Both the position numbers and the translations under genes were made by a program. From the NCBI RefSeq assembly GCF_000711955.1, contig NZ_JONR01000050.1, positions 1 to 31,410 of the forward strand: DNA of 31,410 nt, in the 5' to 3' direction. This DNA is from Nevskia soli DSM 19509. Lineage in GTDB: Bacteria; Pseudomonadota; Gammaproteobacteria; Nevskiales; Nevskiaceae. Below the pieces are notes generated by a model. It did no database searches. It was not told where the DNA came from and saw nothing but the letters and a program-made list of their open reading frames with translations. How positions within the stretch are numbered: the first letter of the stretch is position 1; the number at the start of each line of letters is the position of its first letter. Positions 9,384 through 16,089 of this stretch are shown here, piece after piece.

Positions 9384-10874
9384 GTGAAACAGTCGCTGTC
9401 GCTACGCACCGGATTGAGCCTCACCATGACGCCTGCCCTGCAGCAGGCGATTCGGCTATTGCAGCTGTCCAGCCTCGATCTGCAGCAGGAGATCCGTCAG
9501 GCGCTGGAATCCAACGTCATGCTGGAATCCACTGCGGACGAGCCGGAGCATCCCGAGGAGGCGGTGGCCGAAGTCGAGATGAGCGAAGCCGCCGAAGGCA
9601 GCGACGAGGCCGAAACCGCGGGCGAAAACACCACGCTGGACTTGTCCAGCAAGGAAATTCCCGAGGACATGCCGGTCGACGCCGACTGGGGCGATATCTA
9701 CGACAGCCCCACCGCCGCGTCCTCCAGCGCCAGCAGCAGCGGCGATGACGACGGCCTGCACGACTACCTGCAGGCCAACCTGCATGGCAGCACCAGCCTG
9801 CGCGAGCACCTGGGCTGGCAGGCCAGCATCGCCCCGTTCGACGCCCTGGAGGCGGAGATCGCGCTGCATCTGGTCGATGCCATCAACGACGACGGCTACC
9901 TGGAAGACTGGGACACCCTCAGCGTGCGCCTGGCCGAGTCGCTCGGCGTGCCGCTGGAGCAGATCGAGAAGGTGCTGCGTCTGGTGCAGGATTTCGATCC
10001 GCCCGGCGTCGGCGCACGCGACCTGGCGGAATGCCTGCGCCTGCAATTGCAGCAATACCCGCCGAAGACGCCGGGCCTGGCCGAAGCGCAGCGCGTGCTG
10101 GAAGCGCCGATGGCGCTGCTGGCGCGGCGCGACGAGGCGCAGCTGGCCCGCGCCACCGGGCTGGATCTGGAGGCGATCCGTCCGGCGATGGTGCTGATCC
10201 AGTCGCTGCAGCCGCATCCGGGCCGCCCCTACCAGTCGCACGAAAACGAGTACGTCGCGCCCGACGTGTTCGTGGCCAAGCACCAGGGCCGCTGGCGCGT
10301 GGCATTGAACCCGGAGCACACGCCGCGCCTGCGCATCAATTCCTACTACCAGGGCATGATCAAGCGCGCCGACACCTCGCGCGACCAGCTGACCCTGAAG
10401 CAGCACCTGCAGGAAGCGCGCTATTTCATCAACAGCCTGGAAGCGCGCAACGAAACCCTGCTGAAAGTCGCCCAGTGCATCATCGAGGAACAGCGCGCCT
10501 TCCTCGAATACGGCGAGGAAGCGATGCGCCCGCTGGTGCTGCGCGACGTGGCCGAGCGGCTCGGCGTGCACGAGTCCACCGTGTCGCGCGCCACCGCCAA
10601 CAAGTACATGCTGACGCCGCGCGGCCTCTACGAATTGAAATTTTTCTTCTCAAGCCATGTCCAAACCACTGAAGGAGGTACCTGCTCTGCAACAGCCATC
10701 CAGGCCATGATCAAACGTCTCATCGCCCAGGAGGACGCAGCCAAGCCCTTGTCCGACTCCACGCTCGCCGAGCTGCTGCTGAAAGAAGGCATCCAGGTCG
10801 CGCGCCGCACCGTCGCCAAGTACCGCGAAGCACTGCGTATTCCACCTTCGCACGAGCGCCGTCCGGTCAACTGA
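9384..10874 (+). CDS. rpoN: RNA polymerase sigma-54 factor
   Basis: Sigma-54 directs RNA polymerase to -24/-12 promoters and needs an AAA+ enhancer-binding activator. The 496-residue protein starts at GTG 9384 with the conserved activator-contact region (MKQSLSLRTG, then LTMTPALQQAIRLLQLSSLDLQQEI). A long acidic region II covers about residues 50-125. The core-binding domain follows, then the helix-turn-helix around LRDVAERLGVHESTVSRATANKYM, and the RpoN box ARRTVAKYR at 473-481. All diagnostic elements are present and the length is normal. It lies between lptB and hpf, the classical order. Two predicted target promoters with their activator lie in the same window (18208 and 19741). Confidence 0.97.
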   Translation: MKQSLSLRTGLSLTMTPALQQAIRLLQLSSLDLQQEIRQALESNVMLESTADEPEHPEEAVAEVEMSEAAEGSDEAETAGENTTLDLSSKEIPEDMPVDADWGDIYDSPTAASSSASSSGDDDGLHDYLQANLHGSTSLREHLGWQASIAPFDALEAEIALHLVDAINDDGYLEDWDTLSVRLAESLGVPLEQIEKVLRLVQDFDPPGVGARDLAECLRLQLQQYPPKTPGLAEAQRVLEAPMALLARRDEAQLARATGLDLEAIRPAMVLIQSLQPHPGRPYQSHENEYVAPDVFVAKHQGRWRVALNPEHTPRLRINSYYQGMIKRADTSRDQLTLKQHLQEARYFINSLEARNETLLKVAQCIIEEQRAFLEYGEEAMRPLVLRDVAERLGVHESTVSRATANKYMLTPRGLYELKFFFSSHVQTTEGGTCSATAIQAMIKRLIAQEDAAKPLSDSTLAELLLKEGIQVARRTVAKYREALRIPPSHERRPVN

Positions 10875-10934
10875 ACGACCGGCGGACGATCAACGGCCCG
10901 GATTTCGCATCCACCGTTTGCCCGGTCGTGTACG

Positions 10935-10962
10935 GACGGCCCGGTCATCCGACCGGCCCGTC
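10935..10962 (+). promoter_or_regulatory. Strong hairpin upstream of hpf
   Basis: GACGGCCCGGTC at 10935-10946 pairs with GACCGGCCCGTC at 10951-10962 across an ATCC loop, 12 bp with one mismatch. No T-run follows, so it is not a standard intrinsic terminator. It could protect or attenuate the rpoN transcript or sit in the hpf leader. An AAGGAG ribosome-binding site follows at 10980-10985. Confidence 0.4.
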
Positions 10963-10992
10963 GTATCGGCCAAGTTCGCAAGGAGTCGATGA

Positions 10993-11313
10993 ATGAATCT
11001 GAACATCTGCGGCCACCATCTCGATCTGACCCCGCCGTTGCGCGATTACGTGACGGACAAGCTGAAGAAGGTCGAGCGACATTTCGATCACCTGATCGAC
11101 GCCTCGGTGATCCTCTCGGTCGACAAGCTGCAGCACAAGGCGGAGGCGACGCTGCACACCCGCGGCGCCAACCTGCACGCCGAAGCGATCAATGGCGATA
11201 TGTATGCGGCCATCGACGGCCTCATCGACAAACTGGACCAGCAGACGCGCAAGTTCAAGGACAAGCTGCGCAATCATCACGACCGCGAGACCATCAAGCA
11301 CCAGGAGATCTAG
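10993..11313 (+). CDS. hpf: Ribosome hibernation promoting factor, short form
   Basis: HPF binds the 30S subunit near the decoding centre and promotes inactive 100S ribosomes in stationary phase. The 106-residue product has the YfiA/HPF fold pattern: MNLNICGHHLDLTPPLRDYVTDKLKKVERHFDHL is followed by VDKLQHKAEATLHTRGANLHAEAINGDMYAAIDGLIDKLDQQ and a basic helix KFKDKLRNHH. It lacks the extra C-terminal domain of long HPF. A good AAGGAG stands 7 bp before the ATG. Its place after rpoN is the standard gammaproteobacterial order. A T-tailed hairpin follows. Confidence 0.95.
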   Translation: MNLNICGHHLDLTPPLRDYVTDKLKKVERHFDHLIDASVILSVDKLQHKAEATLHTRGANLHAEAINGDMYAAIDGLIDKLDQQTRKFKDKLRNHHDRETIKHQEI

Positions 11314-11387
11314 CCGGCGGCGGCCCGCGCCGGACGCTGGCGCGGGCGCCGACAAAGTCGTAACGTACCGGCAACAGGAACAAACAT

Positions 11388-11415
11388 GGCCCGGCCCCCA
11401 CCGGGCCTTGTTTTT
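11388..11415 (+). terminator. Rho-independent terminator after hpf
   Basis: A 7-bp perfect stem, GGCCCGG at 11388-11394 and CCGGGCC at 11401-11407 with loop CCCCCA, is followed at once by TTGTTTTT. It lies between hpf and ptsN, so the pts part of the cluster may be partly uncoupled or controlled by read-through. Confidence 0.7.
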
Positions 11416-11438
11416 AAGCAAGAGCACCGAAAAAACAC

Positions 11439-11885
11439 ATGAAACTCGCAGAAATCCTGAGCAGCGGCCGCGTCGCCAGCGGCGTCGCGGTCACCAGCAA
11501 GAAGCGCGCGCTGGAGGAGATCGCGAAACTGCTGGCGCAGGGCACTCCCAGCGTCAGCCATGTCGATATCCTCAACAGCCTCTCCAGCCGCGAGAAGCTG
11601 GGCAGCACCGGTCTGGGCCACGGCGTGGCCATCCCGCACGGCCGCATGGCCGGCATCAGCTCCAGCGTCGGCGCTTTCGTGCGCCTGAAGCACCCGGTGG
11701 ACTACGAGACCCACGACGGCCAGCCGGTGGACCTGATGTTTGGCCTCCTGGTACCGCAGAACGCCACCGGCGAGCACCTGCAGCACCTGGCCGCCATCGC
11801 CGAGAAATTTTCCGACGACACCTTCTGCACCCAGGTGCGCGAAGCCAGGGATGAGGCGGCGCTGTTCGCGCTGCTGACGCACTAG
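11439..11885 (+). CDS. ptsN: PTS nitrogen regulatory protein EIIA(Ntr)
   Basis: EIIA-Ntr is the terminal phosphoacceptor of the regulatory PTS and influences potassium transport, nitrogen responses and envelope stress by protein contacts. The 148-residue single-domain protein carries the active-site His in GVAIPHGR (H67) and conserved SREKLGSTGLG. It is slightly shorter than E. coli PtsN (163 aa) but looks complete. The start is ATG 11439, after a terminator-like hairpin. The stop at 11883-11885 is followed by a 101-bp stretch before the only ordinary start codon of the next gene. Confidence 0.94.
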   Translation: MKLAEILSSGRVASGVAVTSKKRALEEIAKLLAQGTPSVSHVDILNSLSSREKLGSTGLGHGVAIPHGRMAGISSSVGAFVRLKHPVDYETHDGQPVDLMFGLLVPQNATGEHLQHLAAIAEKFSDDTFCTQVREARDEAALFALLTH

Positions 11886-11986
11886 GGCCTGTTGCCGGCA
11901 ACCGCCCTCCGGACACCGTCACGCCCACCCGTTCCTCAGCGCAGGCTACCGCTCACGGCGTCTTCCTCGAAGTCGAAGGCCTGGGC

Positions 11987-12469
11987 GTGTTCCTGCGCGG
12001 CGCCAGCGGCGCCGGCAAAAGCGAACTGGGCCTGGAGCTGCTGACCCGCGGGCACAAGCTGATCGCCGACGACATCGTGGAATGGCGCCGCACCGATGAC
12101 GCCGCCGGCGTCATCGGCAGCTGCCCGCCCCTGCTGGACGGCTTCATCGAAGTGCGCGGCCTCGGCATCCTCAATGCGCGGGCGCTATACGGCCAGGCCG
12201 CGGTGGCCGCGGCTGCGGCGCTGGACCTGGTGATCGACCTGGGGGGACGCGCCGAGACCACCGCCGAAGAGCGCCTGCACGGGCGTCGCGCCAGCTATAC
12301 CGTGCTCGGCGTCACCGTGCCGGAAATCTCGCTGCAGCGCCGGGTCGGGCATAATCTCGCGGTACTGGTCGAGGCGGCTTGCCGCGACCACCGGCTGCGC
12401 CTGTCGGGCTACCGCGCCGACGACGACCTGGTGGAGCGGCAGCGGCGCCGGCTGGAACGTCCCGAGTAA
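11987..12469 (+). CDS. hprK: HPr kinase/phosphorylase, C-terminal catalytic domain only
   Basis: The product matches the kinase domain of HPr(Ser) kinase/phosphorylase: P-loop GASGAGKS, RGHKLIADDIVEWRR with the catalytic Asp, the signature EVRGLGILNARALYG and a late RRVGHNLAVLVEAA segment. Full-length proteins are about 310-320 residues with a separate N-terminal domain; here it is absent. The only GTG/ATG/TTG start is GTG 11987, giving 160 residues with the P-loop almost at the N-terminus. That start excludes the in-frame upstream residues HGVFLEVEG (11954-11980), which match the conserved segment holding the family's active-site His. Translation from a non-standard codon upstream, a genuine short form, or a 5' deletion are all possible. 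The frame is closed only at 11852-11854, inside ptsN. Confidence 0.8.
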   Translation: MFLRGASGAGKSELGLELLTRGHKLIADDIVEWRRTDDAAGVIGSCPPLLDGFIEVRGLGILNARALYGQAAVAAAAALDLVIDLGGRAETTAEERLHGRRASYTVLGVTVPEISLQRRVGHNLAVLVEAACRDHRLRLSGYRADDDLVERQRRRLERPE

Positions 12470-12493
12470 ACGCCGAAACCTCTTGAGAGCTGC

Positions 12494-13354
12494 ATGCGCC
12501 TAGTCATCGTCAGCGGACTGTCCGGAACCGGCAAGACCGTGGCCCTCAAGCTGTACGAGGACCTCGGCTATTACTGCATCGACAATATCCCGCTGGACCT
12601 GGTGCAGCCGCTGATCGCGCACGCGGTGAGCCACCCGGAGCCGCGCTACAGCGAATTCGCCATCGGCGTCGACGCCCGCGCCAATCCGGCGGAGATCAAG
12701 TCCTTTCCCGAGGTGCTGAAGGCGCTGCGCGCGCAGGGCGTGCATGTGCACGTGCTGTTCCTCACCGCCGACGACCAGGTGATCCTGCGCCGCTACAACG
12801 AGACGCGGCGCAAACACCCGCTGTCGGGCCCGGAAGTGTCGCTGGTGGAGGCGATCCGCCTGGAGCGCAAGCTGCTGGAACCGATCGCGGCGCTGGCCGA
12901 CGACCTGCTCAACACCTCGGCGATGAACCTGCACGACCTGCGCAGCGCCATCCACGCGCGCCAGCCCGAGGCGGGCAGCGGCCGGCTGGCCGTGCTGTTC
13001 CTGTCCTTCGGCTACAAGAACAGCCTGCCGGACGGCGCCGACTTCGTCTTCGACGTGCGCAACCTGCCGAACCCGCACTGGGTGCCGGAACTGCGCCCAC
13101 TCAACGGCCGCGACGAGGCGGTGGCGAAATACCTGGAGAGCCACTCCGAGACCGGCGCGCTGCTCGACGATATCCGCAGTTTCCTGGCGCACTGGCTGCC
13201 GGCGTTCCAGCAGCAGGACCGCAGCTACGTCACCGTGGCCATCGGCTGCACCGGCGGCCAGCATCGCTCGGTCTACATGGTGGAGCAGCTCGCCGCCTCG
13301 TTCCAGGGGCGCTTCGGCCAGGTCATCGCCAAGCACCGCGAGCTGGGGCTGTGA
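12494..13354 (+). CDS. rapZ: RNase adapter / nucleotide-binding protein RapZ
   Basis: RapZ (YvcJ family) binds small RNAs and guides RNase E to GlmZ in enterobacteria, controlling glucosamine-6-phosphate synthase; its role in other lineages is less certain. The 286-residue product has Walker A GLSGTGKT (8-15), LEDLGYYCIDNIPL-type text (YEDLGYYCIDNIPLDLV), FLTADDQVILRRYNETRRKHPLS and the conserved C-terminal CTGGQHRSVYMVEQLA. The start is ATG 12494. Its stop overlaps the next gene's GTG (GTGA). Neighbouring pts genes fit known links between RapZ and the PTS. Confidence 0.96.
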   Translation: MRLVIVSGLSGTGKTVALKLYEDLGYYCIDNIPLDLVQPLIAHAVSHPEPRYSEFAIGVDARANPAEIKSFPEVLKALRAQGVHVHVLFLTADDQVILRRYNETRRKHPLSGPEVSLVEAIRLERKLLEPIAALADDLLNTSAMNLHDLRSAIHARQPEAGSGRLAVLFLSFGYKNSLPDGADFVFDVRNLPNPHWVPELRPLNGRDEAVAKYLESHSETGALLDDIRSFLAHWLPAFQQQDRSYVTVAIGCTGGQHRSVYMVEQLAASFQGRFGQVIAKHRELGL

Positions 13355-13779
13355 GCGGCGCCGATCTCAACGGCGGCGGTGTCGGCGTGCTGCTGGTGAC
13401 GCACGGCAAGCTCGGCCATTTCCTGCTGGAAACCATGCGCGACATGATCGGCGCGCTGCCGCTGCCGACCGACGAACTGGAAGTGCGCCGGGTACAGGCC
13501 ACCGATGTGCTGCTGCTGCAGGGCCGGCGCATGATCGAGCGGCTCGACCGCGGCGCCGGCGTGCTGCTGCTCACCGACGCCTTCGGCAGCACCCCCAGCA
13601 ACATCGCCAACCGCCTGGCCGAGGCACCGCGCACCGCAGTGGTGGCGGGCATCAACCTGCCGATGCTGGTGAAGATCTTCAATTATCCGCAACTCGACCT
13701 GGCGGCGATGACCCGCGCCGCGGTGGAAGGCGGACAACGCGGGGTGGTGGTCTGTCCCACGCCTGCCACGAGAGCATAA
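13351..13779 (+). CDS. PTS EIIA component, mannose/sorbose family
   Basis: This 142-residue EIIA of the mannose class carries its phosphorylatable His in VLLVTHGKLG (H18) and the family segments LLLTDAFGSTPSNIANRL and VVAGINLPMLVKIFNY. It starts at GTG 13351, overlapping the rapZ stop by four bases. No EIIB, EIIC or EIID gene accompanies it, so it is probably a regulatory phosphoacceptor and not part of a sugar transporter. Similar lone EIIA-Man genes next to HPr and EI are known in proteobacteria with incomplete PTS. Confidence 0.93.
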   Translation: MSGADLNGGGVGVLLVTHGKLGHFLLETMRDMIGALPLPTDELEVRRVQATDVLLLQGRRMIERLDRGAGVLLLTDAFGSTPSNIANRLAEAPRTAVVAGINLPMLVKIFNYPQLDLAAMTRAAVEGGQRGVVVCPTPATRA

Positions 13780-13790
13780 AAAGAACCGAC

Positions 13791-14081
13791 ATGGACAAGA
13801 GCGAATACCAGCCGATCGAGAAGACCGTGACCATCGTCAACCGCCTGGGCCTGCACGCGCGCGCCGCGGCCAAGCTGGTGACGCTGGCGGCCAAGCACCA
13901 GAGCGATGTGGTGGTGCGCAAGGACGGCCGCGAGGTCAGCGGCAAGAGCATCATGGGCGTGATGATGCTGGCGGCGGCGCAGGGCAGCCACATCACCCTG
14001 GTGGCGCAGGGGCCGGATGCGGCGGAAGCGCTGGAAGCGCTGGCCGCCCTGATCGCCAACCGCTTCGACGAGGAGGCGTGA
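13791..14081 (+). CDS. ptsH: Phosphocarrier protein HPr
   Basis: HPr relays phosphate from EI to EIIA proteins. The 96-residue product has the active-site motif RLGLHARAAAK with H22 (equivalent to His15). It also has the regulatory Ser in GKSIMGVMML at S53 (equivalent to Ser46), the residue HprK phosphorylates. A seven-residue N-terminal extension explains the numbering offset. Keeping the Ser site with the Ile-Met-Gly-Val context suggests that HprK regulation was, or still is, relevant despite the odd hprK gene upstream. It starts 12 bp after the EIIA gene. Confidence 0.97.
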   Translation: MDKSEYQPIEKTVTIVNRLGLHARAAAKLVTLAAKHQSDVVVRKDGREVSGKSIMGVMMLAAAQGSHITLVAQGPDAAEALEALAALIANRFDEEA

Positions 14082-14088
14082 GAAAAGC

Positions 14089-14193
14089 AGTGGTTAGTGA
14101 TCAGTGGCTGGTGACTAGTAGGGAGGCGCCGCCTGCGGCGGCAGCCTGCGCTTCTTGCTTTTACTGGCCACTAACCACTAACCACTGGCCACT
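14089..14193. repeat. Inverted pair of heptamer arrays between ptsH and ptsI
   Basis: Four heptamers AGTGGTT-AGTGATC-AGTGGCT-GGTGACT plus AGTA fill 14089-14120. ACTGGCC-ACTAACC-ACTAACC-ACTGGCC-ACT fills 14163-14193, the complementary array. The two 32-bp arms pair imperfectly. A GCCGCC-TGC-GGCGGC hairpin (14128-14142) lies in the loop, so the RNA would form a long branched stem. It occupies most of the 139-bp gap between two normally adjacent genes. Confidence 0.75.
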
Positions 14194-14220
14194 TCTGCCG
14201 TATCGCGGAGAGCGCACGTC

Positions 14221-15954
14221 ATGAGCCTGTGGCTATCCGGTATCGGAGTGTCGAGAGGCATCGGCATCGGCCGGGTGCAGCGCCTGCACGGCGGCGACCT
14301 GGAGATTCCCGAGTACACGCTGCAGCCGGCGGACATCGAACACGAGGTGACGCGCTTCTTCGGCGCGCAGCGGCGCGCCAAGGAACAGCTGCGGCAGATC
14401 CGCGGGCAGATTCCCGGCGGTGCGCCGGGCGAGATCGCGGCATTCATCGACACCCACCTGCTGATGCTCGACGACCGCTCGCTGACCGAGGCGGTGGTGG
14501 CGCTGATCCGCAGCGCGCAGTGCAACGCCGAGGCTGCGCTGAAGAAACAGCGCGACGCGCTCACCGCGGTGTTCGAGCAGATGGAGGATCCCTACCTGCG
14601 CTCGCGCAAGGACGATGTGCAGCACGTCTCCGCGCGCATTCTGCGTATCCTGCTGAAGCAGGAAAAGGGCATGCCGGTGCAGCGCACCGAGCAGAGCGAG
14701 CCGCCGGTGATCGTGGCCGACGACGTAACCCCGGCCGACATCATCCTGCTGTCGCAGCAGGGCGTGGCGGCCTTCATCACCGAGTACGGCGGCCCGCTGT
14801 CGCATACCGCGATCCTGGCGCGCAGCTTCGGCATTCCCACCATCGTCGGCCTGCACAACGCGCGGCGCCTGCTGCGCGAGGGCGAGCTGGTGATCGTCGA
14901 CGGCGACCTGGGCCATGCCCTGGCCGACCCGGATGCGCAGGCGCAGGAGTTCTTCCAGGCCAAGCGCCAGCGCCAGCTGGCCGACCGCGCCGCCTTGTCG
15001 CAGCTGCGCGACAAGCCGGCCATCTCGCGCGACGGCATCAAGATCAAGCTGCTGGCCAATATCGAGATGAGCGAGGACGCGGTGCACGCCGCCGATCTCG
15101 GCGCCGAGGGCGTGGGCCTGTATCGCACCGAGTTCCTCTACATGAACCGGCGCGGCCTGCCGGACGAGGAGGAGCAGTACCAGGCGTATTCGCGCGTGGT
15201 CGCCGCGGTGAAGGGGCCGATCACCATCCGCACGCTCGACTTGGGCGCCGACAAGCAGGTCGACTCTGGAAGCCGCCAGGGACCAACGCCGAACAATCCG
15301 GCCCTGGGCCTGCGCGCCATTCGCCTGTGCCTGAAGGAGCCGGAGTTGTTCCGCACGCAGGTGCGGGCGCTGCTGCGCGCTTCCGCCCACGGCGCCATGC
15401 AGATCATGCTGCCGATGATCTCCAGCGTGCAGGAGTTCCGCCAGGCGCAGCAGATCATCGTCGCCGCCACCGAGCAGCTGCGCGCCGAAGGGCGGACCGT
15501 GGCCGACAACATCCCGGTGGGCGCGATGATCGAGGTGCCGGCGGCCGCGCTGGCGGCGCCGCTGCTGGCGCGTCACGCGCGCTTCTTCTCGATCGGCACC
15601 AACGACCTGATCCAGTACACGCTGGCCATCGACCGCGTCGACGAGGAAGTGAACTACCTCTACGACCCGCTGCACCCGGCGGTACTGCGCCTGATCCGCA
15701 TGACCATCGAGGCCGGCGAGCAGTCCGGCGTGCCGGTGGCGATGTGCGGCGAAATGGCCGGCGACCCGCGCCACACGCGCCTGCTGCTGGGCCTGGGCCT
15801 GACCGAGTTCTCGATGCACCCGGCCAGCGTGCTCGAAGTGAAGCGCATCATCATGGAGTCGAACGTGGCGGAGCTGCGGCGACAGGCACAGCGCGTCCTC
15901 GCCGCGCGCGGCATGCGCGAGTTCCAGGACCTGGTCGCCGGTTTCGGCCACTGA
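14221..15954 (+). CDS. ptsI: PTS phosphoenolpyruvate-protein phosphotransferase (Enzyme I)
   Basis: EI autophosphorylates with PEP and passes phosphate to HPr. The 577-residue protein has the HPr-binding N-terminal domain and the swivelling phosphohistidine domain with GGPLSHTAILARSFGIPTIVG (H195, equivalent to E. coli H189). The PEP-binding TIM barrel shows LYRTEFLYMNR, TLDLGADKQ, FFSIGTNDLIQYTLAIDR and the Cys motif VAMCGEMAGD. There is no N-terminal GAF domain, so this is the standard EI and not EI-Ntr. The start is ATG 14221 after the heptamer array. Two long alternative frames overlap it and are shadows. Confidence 0.97.
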   Translation: MSLWLSGIGVSRGIGIGRVQRLHGGDLEIPEYTLQPADIEHEVTRFFGAQRRAKEQLRQIRGQIPGGAPGEIAAFIDTHLLMLDDRSLTEAVVALIRSAQCNAEAALKKQRDALTAVFEQMEDPYLRSRKDDVQHVSARILRILLKQEKGMPVQRTEQSEPPVIVADDVTPADIILLSQQGVAAFITEYGGPLSHTAILARSFGIPTIVGLHNARRLLREGELVIVDGDLGHALADPDAQAQEFFQAKRQRQLADRAALSQLRDKPAISRDGIKIKLLANIEMSEDAVHAADLGAEGVGLYRTEFLYMNRRGLPDEEEQYQAYSRVVAAVKGPITIRTLDLGADKQVDSGSRQGPTPNNPALGLRAIRLCLKEPELFRTQVRALLRASAHGAMQIMLPMISSVQEFRQAQQIIVAATEQLRAEGRTVADNIPVGAMIEVPAAALAAPLLARHARFFSIGTNDLIQYTLAIDRVDEEVNYLYDPLHPAVLRLIRMTIEAGEQSGVPVAMCGEMAGDPRHTRLLLGLGLTEFSMHPASVLEVKRIIMESNVAELRRQAQRVLAARGMREFQDLVAGFGH

Positions 15955-15971
15955 GCGCCTGGGCGCCGTGC

Positions 15972-15986
15972 CCGGTGTCACACCGG
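15972..15986 (+). other. Short hairpin after ptsI
   Basis: CCGGTG-TCA-CACCGG forms a 6-bp stem within a larger GGCGCC-rich fold 17 bp after the ptsI stop. No T-run follows, so a terminator role is only possible. The remaining bases up to 16089 show no recognisable promoter. Confidence 0.3.
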
Positions 15987-16089
15987 CGCCGCGATCTCCG
16001 TGGTAGATTGAAGCAGGGATGATGCTTTCCGCCGCAAATCGGCGAGCAGGCACACAACAAAATCGCGTCGCAGTTCGGGGAAGTCCTTC

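Noticed and set aside
11855..11990. A PtsN-HprK fusion made by -1 frameshifting
   Set aside because: The hprK frame is open from 11855, but no slippery heptamer occurs in 11855-11885 and PtsN looks complete.
14233..16053. 606-codon antisense frame and a 597-codon alternative plus frame over ptsI
   Set aside because: ptsI has full-length motifs; the other frames give low-complexity Arg/Ala/Gly or His-rich text and no start context.
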